64,000 nt of DNA. Origin: Gallaecimonas mangrovi (GTDB lineage Bacteria; Pseudomonadota; Gammaproteobacteria; Enterobacterales; Gallaecimonadaceae). Location: the NCBI RefSeq assembly GCF_003367375.1, contig NZ_CP031416.1, forward strand, positions 1,743,501 to 1,807,500, given 5' to 3'. Positions 54,204 through 62,790 of the stretch are shown here, piece by piece. Positions within the stretch are counted from its first letter, which is position 1; every line of letters begins with the position of its first letter. The notes under the pieces are model-generated. The model ran no database searches. It saw nothing but the letters and a program-made list of their open reading frames with translations, and was not told where the DNA came from. Made by a program: the position numbers and the translations under genes.

Positions 54204-54240
54204 CAAGTGGCTGCTGGACCTCACCCACTTCTATATTCCA
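54198..54240 (+). other. Left half of an attC-like site at the end of the second cassette
   Basis: ACGTAAC (54198-54204) fits the RYYYAAC core box with one mismatch and includes the stop codon. It is followed by AAG and then GCTGGACCTCACCC. A matching GTTRRRY box is not found before the dispersed repeat begins at 54257, so the site is cut or decayed. The same GCTGGACCTCACCC block occurs after the core box at 54688. Confidence 0.5.
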
Positions 54241-54256
54241 ATAAAATCAAAGCCCT

Positions 54257-54586
54257 AACGAAGCCAGCCGCTGTTGGGGCCCCTTTAAGTGAAGCGCCTT
54301 ACTGACGGGAGCGTGAGCTGATGCGAGTCAGGGATGACGAGCAAGCGGAAGACGCGTCTGGAACGCGTGTGCAGCGGTCAGCGGCAAACGACCAGAAGGT
54401 CGGATACCGCGTAACGCCGGGGTGGCCTTCTTTGCCTGGGCGGCCCCGCTTACTTTCTTGGCCACAACATTGTCGGGAACAATTTTGAACGTTGGCGACA
54501 AAGCCAACGGCCCGCAGGGTGAAGACCATGGATGGTCTGAATAACCAAGAAAGTTACGCGCCTGCCGGTGCGCGAACCGGCATTTA
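54257..54586 (+). repeat. Dispersed repeat, copy 3
   Basis: It follows copy 1 in the direct orientation: AACGAAGCCAGCCGCTGTT, TTTAAGTGAAGCGCCTTAC, GGGAGCGTGAGCTGATGCGA, GCAGCGGTCAGCGGCAA, CGCGTAACGCCGGGGTGG, GACCATGGATGGTCTGA and GGTGCGCGAACCGGCATTTA. It lacks the ACCAACACCCACGC half present in copies 1 and 2. It is inverted relative to copy 2, and the two flank the AT-rich cassette block. Apart from the core-box motifs at 54674-54694, no gene is seen between here and 54813. Confidence 0.72.
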
Positions 54587-54673
54587 AACGAACAATAAAA
54601 TAAAAAGGCACATCCATCTTCTGAGTACTTTGGGTAATGGAATATGCCTCTCAAAAAATAATTAGGTTTGGGC

Positions 54674-54694
54674 GTTGGGTAAGCGTTACCTAAC
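54674..54694 (+). other. Back-to-back integron core-box motifs
   Basis: GTTGGGT (54674-54680) is an exact GTTRRRY box and ACCTAAC (54688-54694) an exact RYYYAAC box, seven bases apart. After it come AAGTTACTC and GGACGCTGGACCTCACCC. This is what the junction between the end of one cassette and the beginning of the next attC would look like with no gene between. It may be a decayed array end. Confidence 0.4.
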
Positions 54695-54813
54695 AAGTTA
54701 CTCAAAAGGACGCTGGACCTCACCCGCTTTATCGGATAACTGATAAAGAGGTTATTGTTACCCACATACAAGGCTGGAAACGCAACTGGTAATGCCTTTT
54801 TTAGGAATAAGTC

Positions 54814-55596
54814 GTGATAGATAACAAAATCAGGCAAGAAATATTAGCTCGTCTGAAGATGACGGAAGATAAATTTGCTGTAAAGATCCTTATGGCCGTT
54901 GAATCTGGCAGCCGAGCCTGGGGATTTGCTTCACCCAATAGTGACTATGATGTTCGCTTTATTTACGTAAACAAGCGTGATTGGTATCTGTCGGTAGACT
55001 TAGAGGATAAGCGCGATGTTATCGAATATCCGATAGTAGATGACATTGATTTAAATGGATGGGATCTCAGAAAGGCATTGAAGTTGTTCTGGAAATCCAA
55101 TCCTGCCTTTGTAGAATGGGTCCTATCGCCAATATCTTATATTGATGACGGCGTTTTTCGTCAGGAAGCGCTGAAGCTGTTGCCGGAAATATATTCCCCG
55201 GAAAAGGGCATATATCACTATCGGAGCATGGCAAAAACAAACTATCGCGGATACCTAAAAGAAGATATGGTTCCGCTTAAAAAGTATTTTTACGTGCTAC
55301 GGCCTTTGTTTTCTATACAGTGGCTGGAGCGTTATGGCACAGCGGCCCCGATAGAGTTTGATAAAGTGTTGTCACTGGTAACCGACAGTGAACTGCTGCA
55401 TACCATTTATGCGTTATTGGAACGCAAAAAGGTAAGCGAAGAGAAAATGTTGGCACCGGCAATACCGGTTTTGAACCAGTACATTGAAAAAGAGCTAGCC
55501 AGGTTAGAGGAGATAAAGCCGCCTAAAGCTGACAGAAGTACTGAAATGGCCCAATTAAATAGCCTTTTTCATCGTCTGTTAAAAGGCAATGGTTAA
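54814..55596 (+). CDS. RlaP-like nucleotidyltransferase
   Basis: The product has 260 residues. The Pol-beta-type active site is visible early: ESGSRAWGFASPNSDYDVRF (GS followed by DxD, about residues 30-49), with a third acid likely in DVIEYPIVDDIDL. The rest (LKLFWKSNPAFVEWVLSPI, MAKTNYRGYL, VPLKKYFYVLRPL) matches the predicted nucleotidyltransferase family COG3541/RlaP, named from links to RNA ligases. No RNA ligase gene is seen beside it. The start is a GTG preceded by AGGAA. Confidence 0.82.
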   Translation: MIDNKIRQEILARLKMTEDKFAVKILMAVESGSRAWGFASPNSDYDVRFIYVNKRDWYLSVDLEDKRDVIEYPIVDDIDLNGWDLRKALKLFWKSNPAFVEWVLSPISYIDDGVFRQEALKLLPEIYSPEKGIYHYRSMAKTNYRGYLKEDMVPLKKYFYVLRPLFSIQWLERYGTAAPIEFDKVLSLVTDSELLHTIYALLERKKVSEEKMLAPAIPVLNQYIEKELARLEEIKPPKADRSTEMAQLNSLFHRLLKGNG

Positions 55597-55628
55597 CGCT
55601 ATGCCCCCGCAATAAAAGGATGGCCGCT

Positions 55629-55934
55629 ATGGATAAAGCGACAGAAGCTTGTATATTTCAGCGTCTTTGGGGGGTATTCGACGGTGAGTATTTTCTTTCG
55701 CATTTAGCCGACCCCAGCTGGCCCAGCTTTTTCAAAGTTGAGGCAGGAAGGGTACTACTTTGTGCCACCGAGAAAGTGGGCTGGTGCACCGAGGCGCCAG
55801 GTGAAGTAAAGGAAAGGCTTGAGCATATTTCAATAACCGCTGATGGCCGTGCAAATTACACACTGCATTTTGACGGGCGGCACAAACAACTGACGGTAAA
55901 TTCTGACCGGGTACAACATTACTATGGGCGTTAA
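55629..55934 (+). CDS. Hypothetical protein
   Basis: The product has 101 residues with an acidic, mixed alpha/beta composition (FDGEYFLSHLADPSWPSFFK, YTLHFDGRHKQLTVNSDRV). I recognise no family and no signal peptide or membrane segment. ATG 55629 has AAAGGA at eight bases; an ATG three codons upstream lies inside that site. It begins a run of four small unknown genes on one strand. Confidence 0.5.
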   Translation: MDKATEACIFQRLWGVFDGEYFLSHLADPSWPSFFKVEAGRVLLCATEKVGWCTEAPGEVKERLEHISITADGRANYTLHFDGRHKQLTVNSDRVQHYYGR

Positions 55935-55971
55935 CAGGCATCAGGCTACCGCTGCGACAAAGGTATCGCTG

Positions 55972-56334
55972 ATGAGCAATGCAAAATGGTGCAAATTGTT
56001 TGAGGCCGTTAGCCATTATGAAACGGCCATTGGTGGTGTGCGCTGGAAGTTCAGTTGGAGTGATGAAAGCTTTGTTCACTCGCTAGAGGTACTGGCTAAC
56101 CTTATTGGTGGCCGTCATTTTGGCGACGGTGGGCCAGCGGCCTTTGCTGAGCTAAAAGACATCGAGTGGATAGCAATACCAGCGCAATACCCGGATAAGG
56201 GCTCGAGTGCCAAACGGCCACTGCCCGAGCGTTATAACAATATTGCCGCCATTGTTGATTATTTAGCCAAGGTGGCGCAGTTCCCTATCGTTGCCAGCGA
56301 AGAGGGGATTAAAATAATGGGCTATGGGCCATAA
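55972..56334 (+). CDS. Hypothetical protein, possibly DUF6678-like
   Basis: The product has 120 residues. It starts MSNAKWCKLFEAVSHYETAI and has FAELKDIEWIAIPAQY in the middle, which resembles the NNTKW... and ...IEWVEI pattern of DUF6678; the resemblance is from memory and weak. The start at 55972 has AAAGGT upstream. The frame is open from an ATG at 55924 that overlaps the previous gene and has no ribosome-binding site. No function is known. Confidence 0.5.
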   Translation: MSNAKWCKLFEAVSHYETAIGGVRWKFSWSDESFVHSLEVLANLIGGRHFGDGGPAAFAELKDIEWIAIPAQYPDKGSSAKRPLPERYNNIAAIVDYLAKVAQFPIVASEEGIKIMGYGP

Positions 56335-56406
56335 CGGGCTGCGTCAAGGCCCATTCATTCAAAAATGAAACATGGCCGTTTATTTAAAGGATTGTAGGAA
56401 GTCACT

Positions 56407-56820
56407 ATGTATAGTTGTCGGCCCAGTAATAATGCGGTTGGGCTTTGCAAGCATTGTTATCGTTATGTCTCGCAACAAAATCTGATTGATACCGGCTGGG
56501 GCATTGTTTGCTCTGAGGCCTGTGCAAAAGAGCTGGAAGTAAGCCGTAATATTGTAGCGGTGAGCGCCGAGTCGCTGTCGCAGAGTAAACCCACCGCACA
56601 AGTGTATGCCGAGGCGATTAGCCGCAATAAGAAGTTCCATTCCAGTATGGTAGTCACATGGGCGCTGGGCCTGCTTTTTTCTATTATGCAGTCGCTGTCT
56701 AAAGGCGATAAAGATTACCCCATTACCTTTGCTGCCATCTTTTTTGTGTTGATTTTTTATTCGCTTCTGAAAATAAAAATAAATAACGCCATGCTTAAAA
56801 AGTTGGCGAAACTGCTATGA
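56407..56820 (+). CDS. Small membrane protein with Cys-rich N-terminus
   Basis: The product has 137 residues. The N-terminus has a probable zinc site, CKHCYRYVSQQNL then CSEAC (residues 14-39). Two membrane segments follow (SSMVVTWALGLLFSIMQSL and ITFAAIFFVLIFYSLLKI). A basic tail ends the protein. No family is recognised. It overlaps the next gene by ATGA, so the two are coupled. Confidence 0.6.
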   Translation: MYSCRPSNNAVGLCKHCYRYVSQQNLIDTGWGIVCSEACAKELEVSRNIVAVSAESLSQSKPTAQVYAEAISRNKKFHSSMVVTWALGLLFSIMQSLSKGDKDYPITFAAIFFVLIFYSLLKIKINNAMLKKLAKLL

Positions 56821-57155
56821 CCACAGGCGATGTTACGCCAGATACCGATTTGGGCGTTACGGTGAGTCTTCTAGAAAAAATCGCGGTTATCCAACAGATA
56901 AAAGTACCGGTGCAATATCGATTCGCCAGCCAAGATTGGCTATTAGAAGTGCAGTATTTTGTTTGCCCGGCAACGCTGCTAGAGGCCGGCGGGAAAAGCT
57001 ATTGGCAGTTTGCGGTAACCAGCGATGGTTGGGCGTTACTGGTAGAAGCGGCTGACAGCGGCGGTGCGATTTTACAAAAAGAAGGTGATGACATTGATTA
57101 CCTTGATGTTTCTTTAGACGACTTAGGTTCAGCCAGTCACCTTTCGCTCGCATAA
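56817..57155 (+). CDS. Hypothetical protein coupled to the membrane protein gene
   Basis: The product has 112 residues, acidic, with no membrane segment. Blocks such as IKVPVQYRFASQDWLLEVQYF and YWQFAVTSDGWALLVEAAD suggest a small beta-rich domain. No family is recognised with confidence. The start overlaps the stop of the preceding gene (ATGA). About 240 bp without a convincing gene follow. Confidence 0.5.
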   Translation: MTTGDVTPDTDLGVTVSLLEKIAVIQQIKVPVQYRFASQDWLLEVQYFVCPATLLEAGGKSYWQFAVTSDGWALLVEAADSGGAILQKEGDDIDYLDVSLDDLGSASHLSLA

Positions 57156-57397
57156 ATAATCCCATGGCCATTCTCGCCAGCCGCATATGACCGGTGCCGG
57201 TTTCTATACCGCTTGCTACCCAGCCATACCCGTGATCAGATGCCGGGCATCTCCTGCGCCAGAATAGGGCCTGGTATAGCCGCCGTTAACCTTGGCGCTG
57301 TGGTGATTAATTCAGCGTTAGCGGCGGCAAGGTTATGGTTTGAGCCTGCTGGTTTAACAAATGCCAGCGTTATCCATGTTTGACAATGGAGTGGCTC

Positions 57398-58744
57398 ATG
57401 ACAAAACGTTGTTTTAAACCCGCCTGGGTACTCGCTTGCGCAGCCCTTGGCCTGTCGGCAATGCAGGCTGATGCTCAGGCCACCCGCACCCTTAGCGGCA
57501 CCACCCTTTATAACCCCCAAAAAGCCGAAAATGGCTATGTGCTGTTTTCTACCCAGAACCAGCAAACCTACCTTATCGATATGAACGGGCACGAAGTGCA
57601 CCATTGGAACGCCGAGGGCTTTCCGGCCAAGCCGGTGCCTACCGCCCTAGCCGGTGGCGAGCGTGGCCATGTGCTGGTTCAAACCGCGCGGGTGGCAAGC
57701 CCGGTCAAAGAGGCTAACCCCGGCAACGGCATGCTCAACCAAACCATTGCCGAGCTTGATTGGCAGGGTAAACCGCAGTGGCAATGGGGCAGCGCCAAGC
57801 ACCCGGCTTATCAGCACCACGACTTAGCCAAGCTCGCCAATGGCAATGTGTTGTCATTGAATGCCGAGCTTATTGACTTAAAAGGCTTTAAAAAGCCGGT
57901 GATTGACAACAAGGTGCAAGAGATTAATGCCAGCGGCAAGGTGGTTTGGAGCTGGTCTGCGGCCAAGCACTTAGCCGATTTTGGCCTTTCTAAAACGCAG
58001 TTGGCCGAGCTTAAAAAGGCCGGCGGCTATGACTTTTTACACATTAATACCGCCGCGCCCCTTGGCCCCAACCATTGGTATGACGCCGGTGACAAACGCT
58101 TTGCGCCGGATAACATTTTAATTAACTCCCGAAACGTCAATGTGGCGCTGATCATTGACCGCCACAGCGGCAAGGTAGTGTGGCGGGTAGGGCCCAACTA
58201 TCCGAAAACCCAGTGGTCCGGTAAAGTGCCGCGTCCGCTGGACCAAATCATTGGCGAACACGACGTACACATGATCCCTAAAGGCCTGCCGGGGGCCGGT
58301 AATTTATTGATCTTTGATAACGAAGGAAATGCCAGCTTAAGCGTAAAAAACCGCAGCATGTTTTCGGCTTCGCGGGTTATTGAGGTAAACCCCACCAGCA
58401 AACAAATTGTTTGGCAGTATGATGCCAGCCGTTCACACCATGCTATCTGGACCTTCTTTAGCGGCTTTATTAGCAGCGCCCAGCGCCTGAAAAATGGCAA
58501 CACCCTTATTGCCGAGGGGCAAAGCGGGCGGCTATTCCAGGTTACCCCCAGTGGCGACATTGTCTGGGAATACGTTAATCCCCATTACGGCCATTCATCA
58601 AAAGCCGATACTTACCAAACCAACTACGTTTATCGCGCCTATCAGGTGGGGTATGACTGGGCGCCCAAAGGCACGCCGCACAGCGAAAACGCCGTTGTCC
58701 CCGACTGCGCCGCCCAGTATCCCTGCCAAGCACAAAGCCAATAA
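57398..58744 (+). CDS. Exported arylsulfotransferase (ASST)-like protein
   Basis: The product has 448 residues with a signal peptide (VLACAALGLSAMQADAQA). The mature protein has the repeated blade pattern of ASST-type beta-propellers: GYVLFSTQNQQTYLIDMNGH, LDWQGKPQWQWG and GDIVWEYVNPHYG. Histidines in GEHDVHMIPKG and SRSHHAIWTFF may correspond to active-site residues. It aligns with the bacterial aryl-sulfate sulfotransferase family, but transfer activity is not assured. GGAG lies before the ATG at 57398; the frame opens six codons earlier. Confidence 0.8.
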   Translation: MTKRCFKPAWVLACAALGLSAMQADAQATRTLSGTTLYNPQKAENGYVLFSTQNQQTYLIDMNGHEVHHWNAEGFPAKPVPTALAGGERGHVLVQTARVASPVKEANPGNGMLNQTIAELDWQGKPQWQWGSAKHPAYQHHDLAKLANGNVLSLNAELIDLKGFKKPVIDNKVQEINASGKVVWSWSAAKHLADFGLSKTQLAELKKAGGYDFLHINTAAPLGPNHWYDAGDKRFAPDNILINSRNVNVALIIDRHSGKVVWRVGPNYPKTQWSGKVPRPLDQIIGEHDVHMIPKGLPGAGNLLIFDNEGNASLSVKNRSMFSASRVIEVNPTSKQIVWQYDASRSHHAIWTFFSGFISSAQRLKNGNTLIAEGQSGRLFQVTPSGDIVWEYVNPHYGHSSKADTYQTNYVYRAYQVGYDWAPKGTPHSENAVVPDCAAQYPCQAQSQ

Positions 58745-58762
58745 CGCTTCATAACCGCCATA

Positions 58763-58789
58763 AAAAAGGCACCTAAGGGTGCCTTTTTC
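58763..58789. terminator. Bidirectional terminator between the ASST-like and ankyrin genes
   Basis: AAAGGCACC / GGTGCCTTT hairpin with A and T runs, between convergent genes. Confidence 0.85.
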
Positions 58790-58804
58790 GTTGTTAACCG
58801 CCCC

Positions 58805-61800
58805 TTAGTTGGCAGGGCCCCTGGCCGAGGCCAACTGCATCATGCCAATACAATCTTGCATGTTGCGCTGGGTGGCGATCGCCAGTGGCGACTCACCTTC
58901 GGCGTTTTCCCTAAGCGGGTCGCTACCGCTCAGTACCAAGGTCATAATGGTTTGCTTTATGTGCTCGTAGTCGGTTTTTTCGCCGTTAAAGAAGGTGGCA
59001 ACGTGCAGCGGCGTGTTGCCGTTGCTGTCTAGGGCATTGGTATCACAGCCTTGCTGGCAGGCCGCTTTTATCAACTCGGTATTGCCGTGGTAGGCGGCTA
59101 GGTGCATTGGCGTAATACCGTATTCATTAGCCTTATAGGGCAATTGATACTGCTTTTGTAATTGCTCAAACCAGGCGCAGGCAAGGGCGTGGTCACGGTG
59201 CTCGGCCACGGCGTGCAAGAGGTTATTGCCGTGCTCGTCCACTTCCTTGGCGGCGCTGGCAAGGTCAAGGTATTTAAGCAGTGCTTGCTGCGCTTCACTA
59301 TCGGCGTGGCGCAGGGCAAAACGCAGTGCCGACTGCTGGCCACTGTTCACTGAGGCGCCAAGTTTTAGTAGTGCCGGCAACAGGTTATGCATGCCATTTA
59401 GCAGGCACAGCATCAGCGGCGTATGGCCTTGGTGCTGGGTGCCTTTGTTGATATCGCTGCCGGCGGTTACCAGCAAGCGGATAAGGTTTAGCAGGTTTTC
59501 GCTAATGGCCGCGTGCTGCTCGGCCTCATCCAATTCGCTTAAATCAAGCTCGGCGGCGTTTGGCTCCCAAATGGCGCGCAGCAGCGGCGTAAAACCGTTG
59601 TTGTTGTAATCATCAACGCGGGCACCACGGGCCAACAGCGCTTCGGTTTGCTGGGTGGCGCCCATGGCGGCGGCAAGGTGCAGCGCCGAGTCGCCATCGT
59701 CATCTACGGCGTTAATGTCAGCGCCAGCGTCAAGCAGCAGGTCCATGGCTGCCAATTTTTTTGCCATCGGCTGGTTACGGTAGAAAATCACGTATTGCAG
59801 TGGCGTAAGCTGCTGCATGCCGCCGGTCACATCAAGGGCGGCGCCTTTTTCAATCAGATAGCGCATCAGCTCAACATCTGAACTCATGGCGGCAAACAGC
59901 AGCGGCGTAGCTTTGGTGGCCTCGTTGGTTTCGGTTACATCCAGCTGGCCTTTGCTGTCTAGCAGTTTGAGGTACTCAAGCAGGCGCTCTTTTGCCAGCG
60001 ACACCCGGCCGTTTAGCAAAAAGTGCACGTAATGCTCGCCGTTAAGGCTAACCGGCTGGTGCGGATCAGCGCCGTGGTCTAACAGCATTGCCACCGAATC
60101 AATGTCGTCGTTGTAGGTGGCCAGCTCCAGCGCACTGAGCTCGCGGCGCAGGCCGTCGTCTCGGGGCACATCGGCTTTCACTTCCCGCACCAGGGTGGCA
60201 TTAACGTCTGCGCCCATTTCCAGCAATACCGGCAGCACCGTTTTTGCTTCTTCGGCGCCCTGTTCGTTCAGTAGCAACAGCAAGGCGTTAAGCTCGTCGC
60301 CGGTAATAGCGTCGTGGTTACGGCGGGTGCGGGTCAGGCGTTTATTAATGTCTTTGCTAAAGCGCAGCAGTTTGATTAAACAACCGGTGGCGATATTTTG
60401 TTGAAACGCCGAAATTAACGGATCGCCAGACAGTTCGCTGTCAATGTCGAGATCGGTTATCTCTTCTAGCAGCGGGCTGATGTCACCGCCTTCGTTGGCG
60501 TTAAAGCACCAGTAGCTAATGAGGTTGCCGGGGGTGTCGTCCAACACCTGGTTATTAATGTCCCACCCTACGGTCATTAGCACGCGGGTTAGGCGCATAA
60601 AAATGCTGTCTTCCGGTACGTGATAGACAATTTCTGCCAGGGTTTGGTGGCTATCAAAATGGCGGCAGTTAGAAAAGTTGTAATAAAAGGGTTGGGCCAG
60701 CGGCAGTTCCTTACCATGGCTTTGGTAGAGCCGGTACAGCCTGGGCAGCAAGGTTTCGACTTCTTCAACGCTGTAGCGCCCGCCAGAAGGCTTGGCGGTA
60801 AAGAGCTTGGTAAAGAGGGTGGATTGGTCTTTTTCTGCAAAGTCCAAATCGGCGCCGCGGTCCGCCAGTAGCGAGGCTGCGTCCAAATGTTGATACCACA
60901 CCGCCATTAAAAAGGCCGAATAACCGTGGCTTTCAATGGCGGCGCCGTTATCCAGTAACCAGCGTACCAAGGCTTCAGCGTTTTCAATCAGGTGGTAGCG
61001 GGCCACCAGGCTTTGCAGCGCTGTGTGCTCGCGGCCATACCAGATGGCGGTGGCGTTAATGTCGGCACCTTTTGCCAAAAGCGCCTTGAGGGTGCGAATT
61101 TTGCTGTCAAAGGTCAGTTTGCTGGCGGTGGCGATTTCCACAAAGTTCTGGTGCACCAGCGCCGAGCCGGGTTCCAAGTCGTCAATCACCAGCAGGTATT
61201 CACTGACCGGGTAAAACAGCAGGGTGATGGGTAGGCCAAGGTTAAGTGTTTTGTTGATCTCTAAAAGATTCTGGCGCGGCCCTTCTTCGCTGTAATTTGT
61301 ATAGGTGAGGTAGGGCAGCACATAGGGCAGTTCGCTCGCACTTAGGCGCATGCCCAAATCCATAAGCGACATAAAGCTGATAAAACGGCCTTCCCGAAGG
61401 GCGATATAGGGCACCGAATCAAAGCCATCGTCTGGGCCTTGGGGTGTTTGCCAGCTAAAACGGTCATCTTCCATCAGCGCTTGCAAAATAAACTCAAAGG
61501 CCGGGCGCAGCGGCGCGCTGGGGTCGAAAGCATCGGCTATTTGCGGGTTGGCAAGCGCTTGGCAAACCGGGGTAGCCCTTTGGTTTTTGCCAAGATTCAC
61601 GTCGGCGCCAAGGGCCATTAGCGTGTTAACGGTGTTGACCTTTGGCCTAACCTCTTTGTTACCCAAATAAAAGGCCAGTGCTGTTAGGCCGGTGTTGCGT
61701 TCATCAATGGCATTAATGTCGCAACCGGCTGCCACCAGCGCCTCTAGGTAGTCGGCAGACACTTTCGAAAATTGCAGCACAAAATGCAAAACCGGCAGGC

Positions 61801-62110
61801 CGTCAATGTAGTCGGGCAGCTCAAAACCGCGGCTTAAGAACAATTCGAGTATGGGTACCGACAAGCTGGCAACCACTTGTTCCATCACTGGCTGGCCGGG
61901 GCGCTTTGCACCGCTACTGGCGTCGACACCGGCATCAAGCAGCATTGCTGCTACTTCGGCTTGGCCAAACATGATGGCAAAGTGCAGCAGGCCAAGGCCT
62001 TCATGGTCGGTGGCGTTGTAGTTGTTATCGGCGTCCAGGCGTGACTGCAAGGCAGCAACGTCGCCGCTGCGAACATAGGCCTTAAGGGACGTAAAGGGGG
62101 TCAAAAGCAT
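58805..62110 (-). CDS. Very large ankyrin-repeat protein
   Basis: The product has 1101 residues with no signal peptide or membrane segment, so it is probably cytoplasmic unless exported by a specialised route. Ankyrin units run through most of the length. Clear examples are LGLLHFAIMFGQAEVAAMLL near residue 45, TPLLFAAMSSDVELMRYLIE in the middle, ALHLAAAMGATQQTEALLAR, TPMHLAAYHGNTELIKAACQ and NTPLHVATFFNGE near the end. Several units are degenerate in the first half. No enzymatic domain is recognised. GC content is like the core genes, so it is not obviously a recent import. Role: presumably protein binding; partner unknown. Confidence 0.88.
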   Translation of the reverse strand: MLLTPFTSLKAYVRSGDVAALQSRLDADNNYNATDHEGLGLLHFAIMFGQAEVAAMLLDAGVDASSGAKRPGQPVMEQVVASLSVPILELFLSRGFELPDYIDGLPVLHFVLQFSKVSADYLEALVAAGCDINAIDERNTGLTALAFYLGNKEVRPKVNTVNTLMALGADVNLGKNQRATPVCQALANPQIADAFDPSAPLRPAFEFILQALMEDDRFSWQTPQGPDDGFDSVPYIALREGRFISFMSLMDLGMRLSASELPYVLPYLTYTNYSEEGPRQNLLEINKTLNLGLPITLLFYPVSEYLLVIDDLEPGSALVHQNFVEIATASKLTFDSKIRTLKALLAKGADINATAIWYGREHTALQSLVARYHLIENAEALVRWLLDNGAAIESHGYSAFLMAVWYQHLDAASLLADRGADLDFAEKDQSTLFTKLFTAKPSGGRYSVEEVETLLPRLYRLYQSHGKELPLAQPFYYNFSNCRHFDSHQTLAEIVYHVPEDSIFMRLTRVLMTVGWDINNQVLDDTPGNLISYWCFNANEGGDISPLLEEITDLDIDSELSGDPLISAFQQNIATGCLIKLLRFSKDINKRLTRTRRNHDAITGDELNALLLLLNEQGAEEAKTVLPVLLEMGADVNATLVREVKADVPRDDGLRRELSALELATYNDDIDSVAMLLDHGADPHQPVSLNGEHYVHFLLNGRVSLAKERLLEYLKLLDSKGQLDVTETNEATKATPLLFAAMSSDVELMRYLIEKGAALDVTGGMQQLTPLQYVIFYRNQPMAKKLAAMDLLLDAGADINAVDDDGDSALHLAAAMGATQQTEALLARGARVDDYNNNGFTPLLRAIWEPNAAELDLSELDEAEQHAAISENLLNLIRLLVTAGSDINKGTQHQGHTPLMLCLLNGMHNLLPALLKLGASVNSGQQSALRFALRHADSEAQQALLKYLDLASAAKEVDEHGNNLLHAVAEHRDHALACAWFEQLQKQYQLPYKANEYGITPMHLAAYHGNTELIKAACQQGCDTNALDSNGNTPLHVATFFNGEKTDYEHIKQTIMTLVLSGSDPLRENAEGESPLAIATQRNMQDCIGMMQLASARGPAN

Positions 62111-62790
62111 CGATACTCCATTCGCTTTGCAATTGGTTAGCGCGAAAAAATGGTCTTACAGCACAAAGGCGTTAGCCTTTCGCCAGCTTATTCGGTCAAT
62201 CAAAATGAATTTAGTCGGCAACACCTGAAAACGTGAAAGGCAGGGCTATTACTTGTCATCCGTTGACACCGAGTGTAGCTATGCGCCAAAGGCGCGCTTT
62301 TTAATTAATGCCGCCATGTTAGCGTACTGAATCTGACAATAAACCCAACACCCTTTAGGCAAATAGGGAAATATTGTTAATAGCGGGCAGCGCTTCGCCA
62401 GCCGCTATGATGTTGTGGCGATTTTTTATACAAAAAGGTAAAGGTTGGAGCCGGCCTTGTATAAAAATCAAAAGGCATAGATAAGCCCATCACCAAAGCT
62501 TATTTTATATTACGGCGGCATTAACCAATAATGGGCGGACACCAAGGACTATCAAAATAAAAAGAAACTTGGTGAGGTTAAACATTGGCTGATAGCCACG
62601 GTTTTTAGCCGTTATTTTTTTGTGTGTAACACCCTGTTTAGCGACCGTTTTTAAGCCGTGCTTAAATACATTTTAGTGGCAGGAAATTAAAACCATTTAA
62701 AAGGCTTTCGCCAAAATTTAGTGTTGGCTTATTTGCCATTGTCGTCATTGCAAAGCTGTTGCATAAAACCGCCATTAACTGGAGGGTTCT
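62111..62790. other. Gene-free gap of 680 bp
   Basis: No frame in this stretch looks coding on either strand. It is AT-richer than its surroundings and must hold the promoters of the divergent ankyrin and glucanase genes. I see no clear RNA gene, repeat or riboswitch. A T-rich run after short hairpins (62590-62621) could end a small transcript, but nothing supports one. Confidence 0.5.

Noticed and set aside
54328-54837. 169-codon minus-strand frame across repeat copy 3
   Set aside because: It runs through repeat, attC-like text and the start of the nucleotidyltransferase gene; no credible start or domain.
57240-57382. 47-codon plus-strand frame before the sulfotransferase-like gene
   Set aside because: No ribosome-binding site and no recognisable protein; probably chance.
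62590-62640. T-rich hairpin region as a small RNA terminator
   Set aside because: Stems are only three to four base pairs and no promoter or conserved element supports a transcript.
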